From Liolophura sinensis (taxonomy: Eukaryota; Mollusca; Polyplacophora; Chitonida; Chitonidae), in the NCBI RefSeq assembly GCF_032854445.1, contig NC_088301.1:44945116-45009115 (forward strand): 64,000 nucleotides of DNA, given 5' to 3'. The position numbers and the translations under genes are program-made. The notes beneath the pieces were generated by a model. The model was not told where the DNA came from. It searched no databases and saw only the letters and a program-made list of their open reading frames with translations. This document shows positions 63,176-64,000 of the stretch, piece by piece (within the stretch, counting starts at the first letter, position 1; each line of letters opens with the position of its first letter).

Positions 63176-63717
63176 TTACACAGCTGACGCCAACACTTCT
63201 GAGACGTTTGGATCTGTGGATCTCACTGTGAGCTGCATCGTGACGCCTGCATCAGTCAGCGCTAGCTTGGCTCGCACCAAACAGTCATGGCCTCCACGGA
63301 AAACTCCAGCCAAGAACAAAGTATGTGAACTTTTCCCTTCAGTCACCTTGTCTGACCGCTCACAGGGCTGCATGCCCATAAACTGGATTATATTTTTGAC
63401 AGCCTCTACAAACAAGAAAAGAGTAAAGTTAAATATTTATCTCATCAAGTCATCAAGTCTGTTAATGAATAACACTCCATAATAATACAGAACAGCTTGC
63501 AATTAAAGTACCTGCTACAGCCATAAAGCATACTGAAACCTTTTAAGTATCTGAGGTTATCACAAAATGCCACTTTACCTTCTAGTGAATTCATAGTAGA
63601 CAAAGCGTATGTTTCCTCTAGCTCATTTTCAGGACCCACTTCCTCCCACGATGCCCCGAAATTCGGTTTCACCACTTTCTGTACATGGTCTGCTACCGTC
63701 ACTTCTAGGTCCTCCAG
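63176..63717 (-). CDS. COPG: Coatomer subunit gamma (gamma-COP), last two exons
   Basis: Exon 63579-63717 reads [20 protein letters not shown] and continues to a donor in phase 1. Exon 63176-63405 resumes with [20 protein letters not shown], then [20 protein letters not shown], and stops with TAA at 63176-63178. This is the C-terminal appendage (ear) domain of gamma-COP of the COPI coat, which acts in Golgi-to-ER retrograde transport and binds ARF-GAP2/3-type partners. The intron is 173 bases with GT/AG ends. The rest of the gene lies to the right of the window. Sequence identity to metazoan COPG is high by eye. Confidence 0.95.
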
Positions 63718-63814
63718 CTGTAATCATGCAGAAAATATTATGAATACATCTGAAAAAACATTTTCTTTTTGTAAAACAAGTGAATTTGTAAACAATAAAA
63801 TATATTTATCTACA

Positions 63815-64000
63815 CTGTGCTTGATTTGAGTTTTACATCATACTTGAGAACATTTCACTTGCACAGTGGCAGCAAGCATTATGTTGGGATTAAACTGGGC
63901 AGAGAACAGGGGAAAAACATGATGATCTGCAGGTTGCTGGCAGGCCTCTTCACAGATGAAAGGAGAAAAAGCAAGCATGAGCCAAAGTTGAATCCACTGC
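63815..64000 (-). mobile_element. Diverged SINE copy running off the right edge
   Basis: cttgatttgagttttacatc, agcattatgttggga, gatctgcaggttgctggcag and aagcaagcatgagccaaag match the family with many substitutions. It lies in a COPG intron. Confidence 0.75.

Overview
This is a stretch of animal nuclear DNA, most likely from a mollusc or a close lophotrochozoan relative. It is AT-rich, and its genes are split into many short exons with GT/AG introns. About a dozen copies of a tRNA-headed SINE with a conserved central block are scattered through it; I recognise this repeat as common in mollusc genomes. The phylum is inferred from the repeats and genes only.

Left third (1-24,000, minus strand): one large gene of at least 28 exons that runs off the left edge. 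I joined the exons by hand and the reading phase holds through all of them, giving about 1,318 residues with no stop. The predicted protein has a beta-rich N-terminal half, a helical middle, a complete seven-bladed RCC1 propeller and a helical C-terminus. It resembles a trafficking or GEF-type scaffold. Claret/GLO-4 (Rab32-type GEF candidates) is a possible relation, not a confirmed one.

Middle (24,000-33,830): a short CpG-containing interval with a CACGTG E-box separates this gene from a divergent plus-strand gene, TPRA1 (seven-pass GPR175 family), recovered complete in 10 coding exons (361 aa). Its 5' introns hold a foldback element and a dead non-LTR retrotransposon. Another of its introns holds a probable degraded hAT-type element.

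Right part: 34-51 kb is gene-poor and repeat-bearing. At 53.9-59.3 kb on the plus strand there are five consecutive, phase-consistent exons of a single-pass membrane protein. It has one chitin-binding type-2 (CBM14) domain, a Ser/Thr/Pro stalk, a transmembrane helix and a tyrosine-rich cytoplasmic tail. The tail carries an exact ITAM-spaced pair (YxxL-x8-YxxL), two ITIM-like motifs and an NPxY motif. It looks like a chitin- or glycan-sensing signalling receptor and is the most interesting item here. Its first exon is unresolved. At 63.2-63.7 kb on the minus strand lie the last two exons of gamma-COP (COPG).

Nothing suggests that these genes form one pathway. The left gene and COPG both look like membrane-trafficking factors, but they are separated by unrelated loci.
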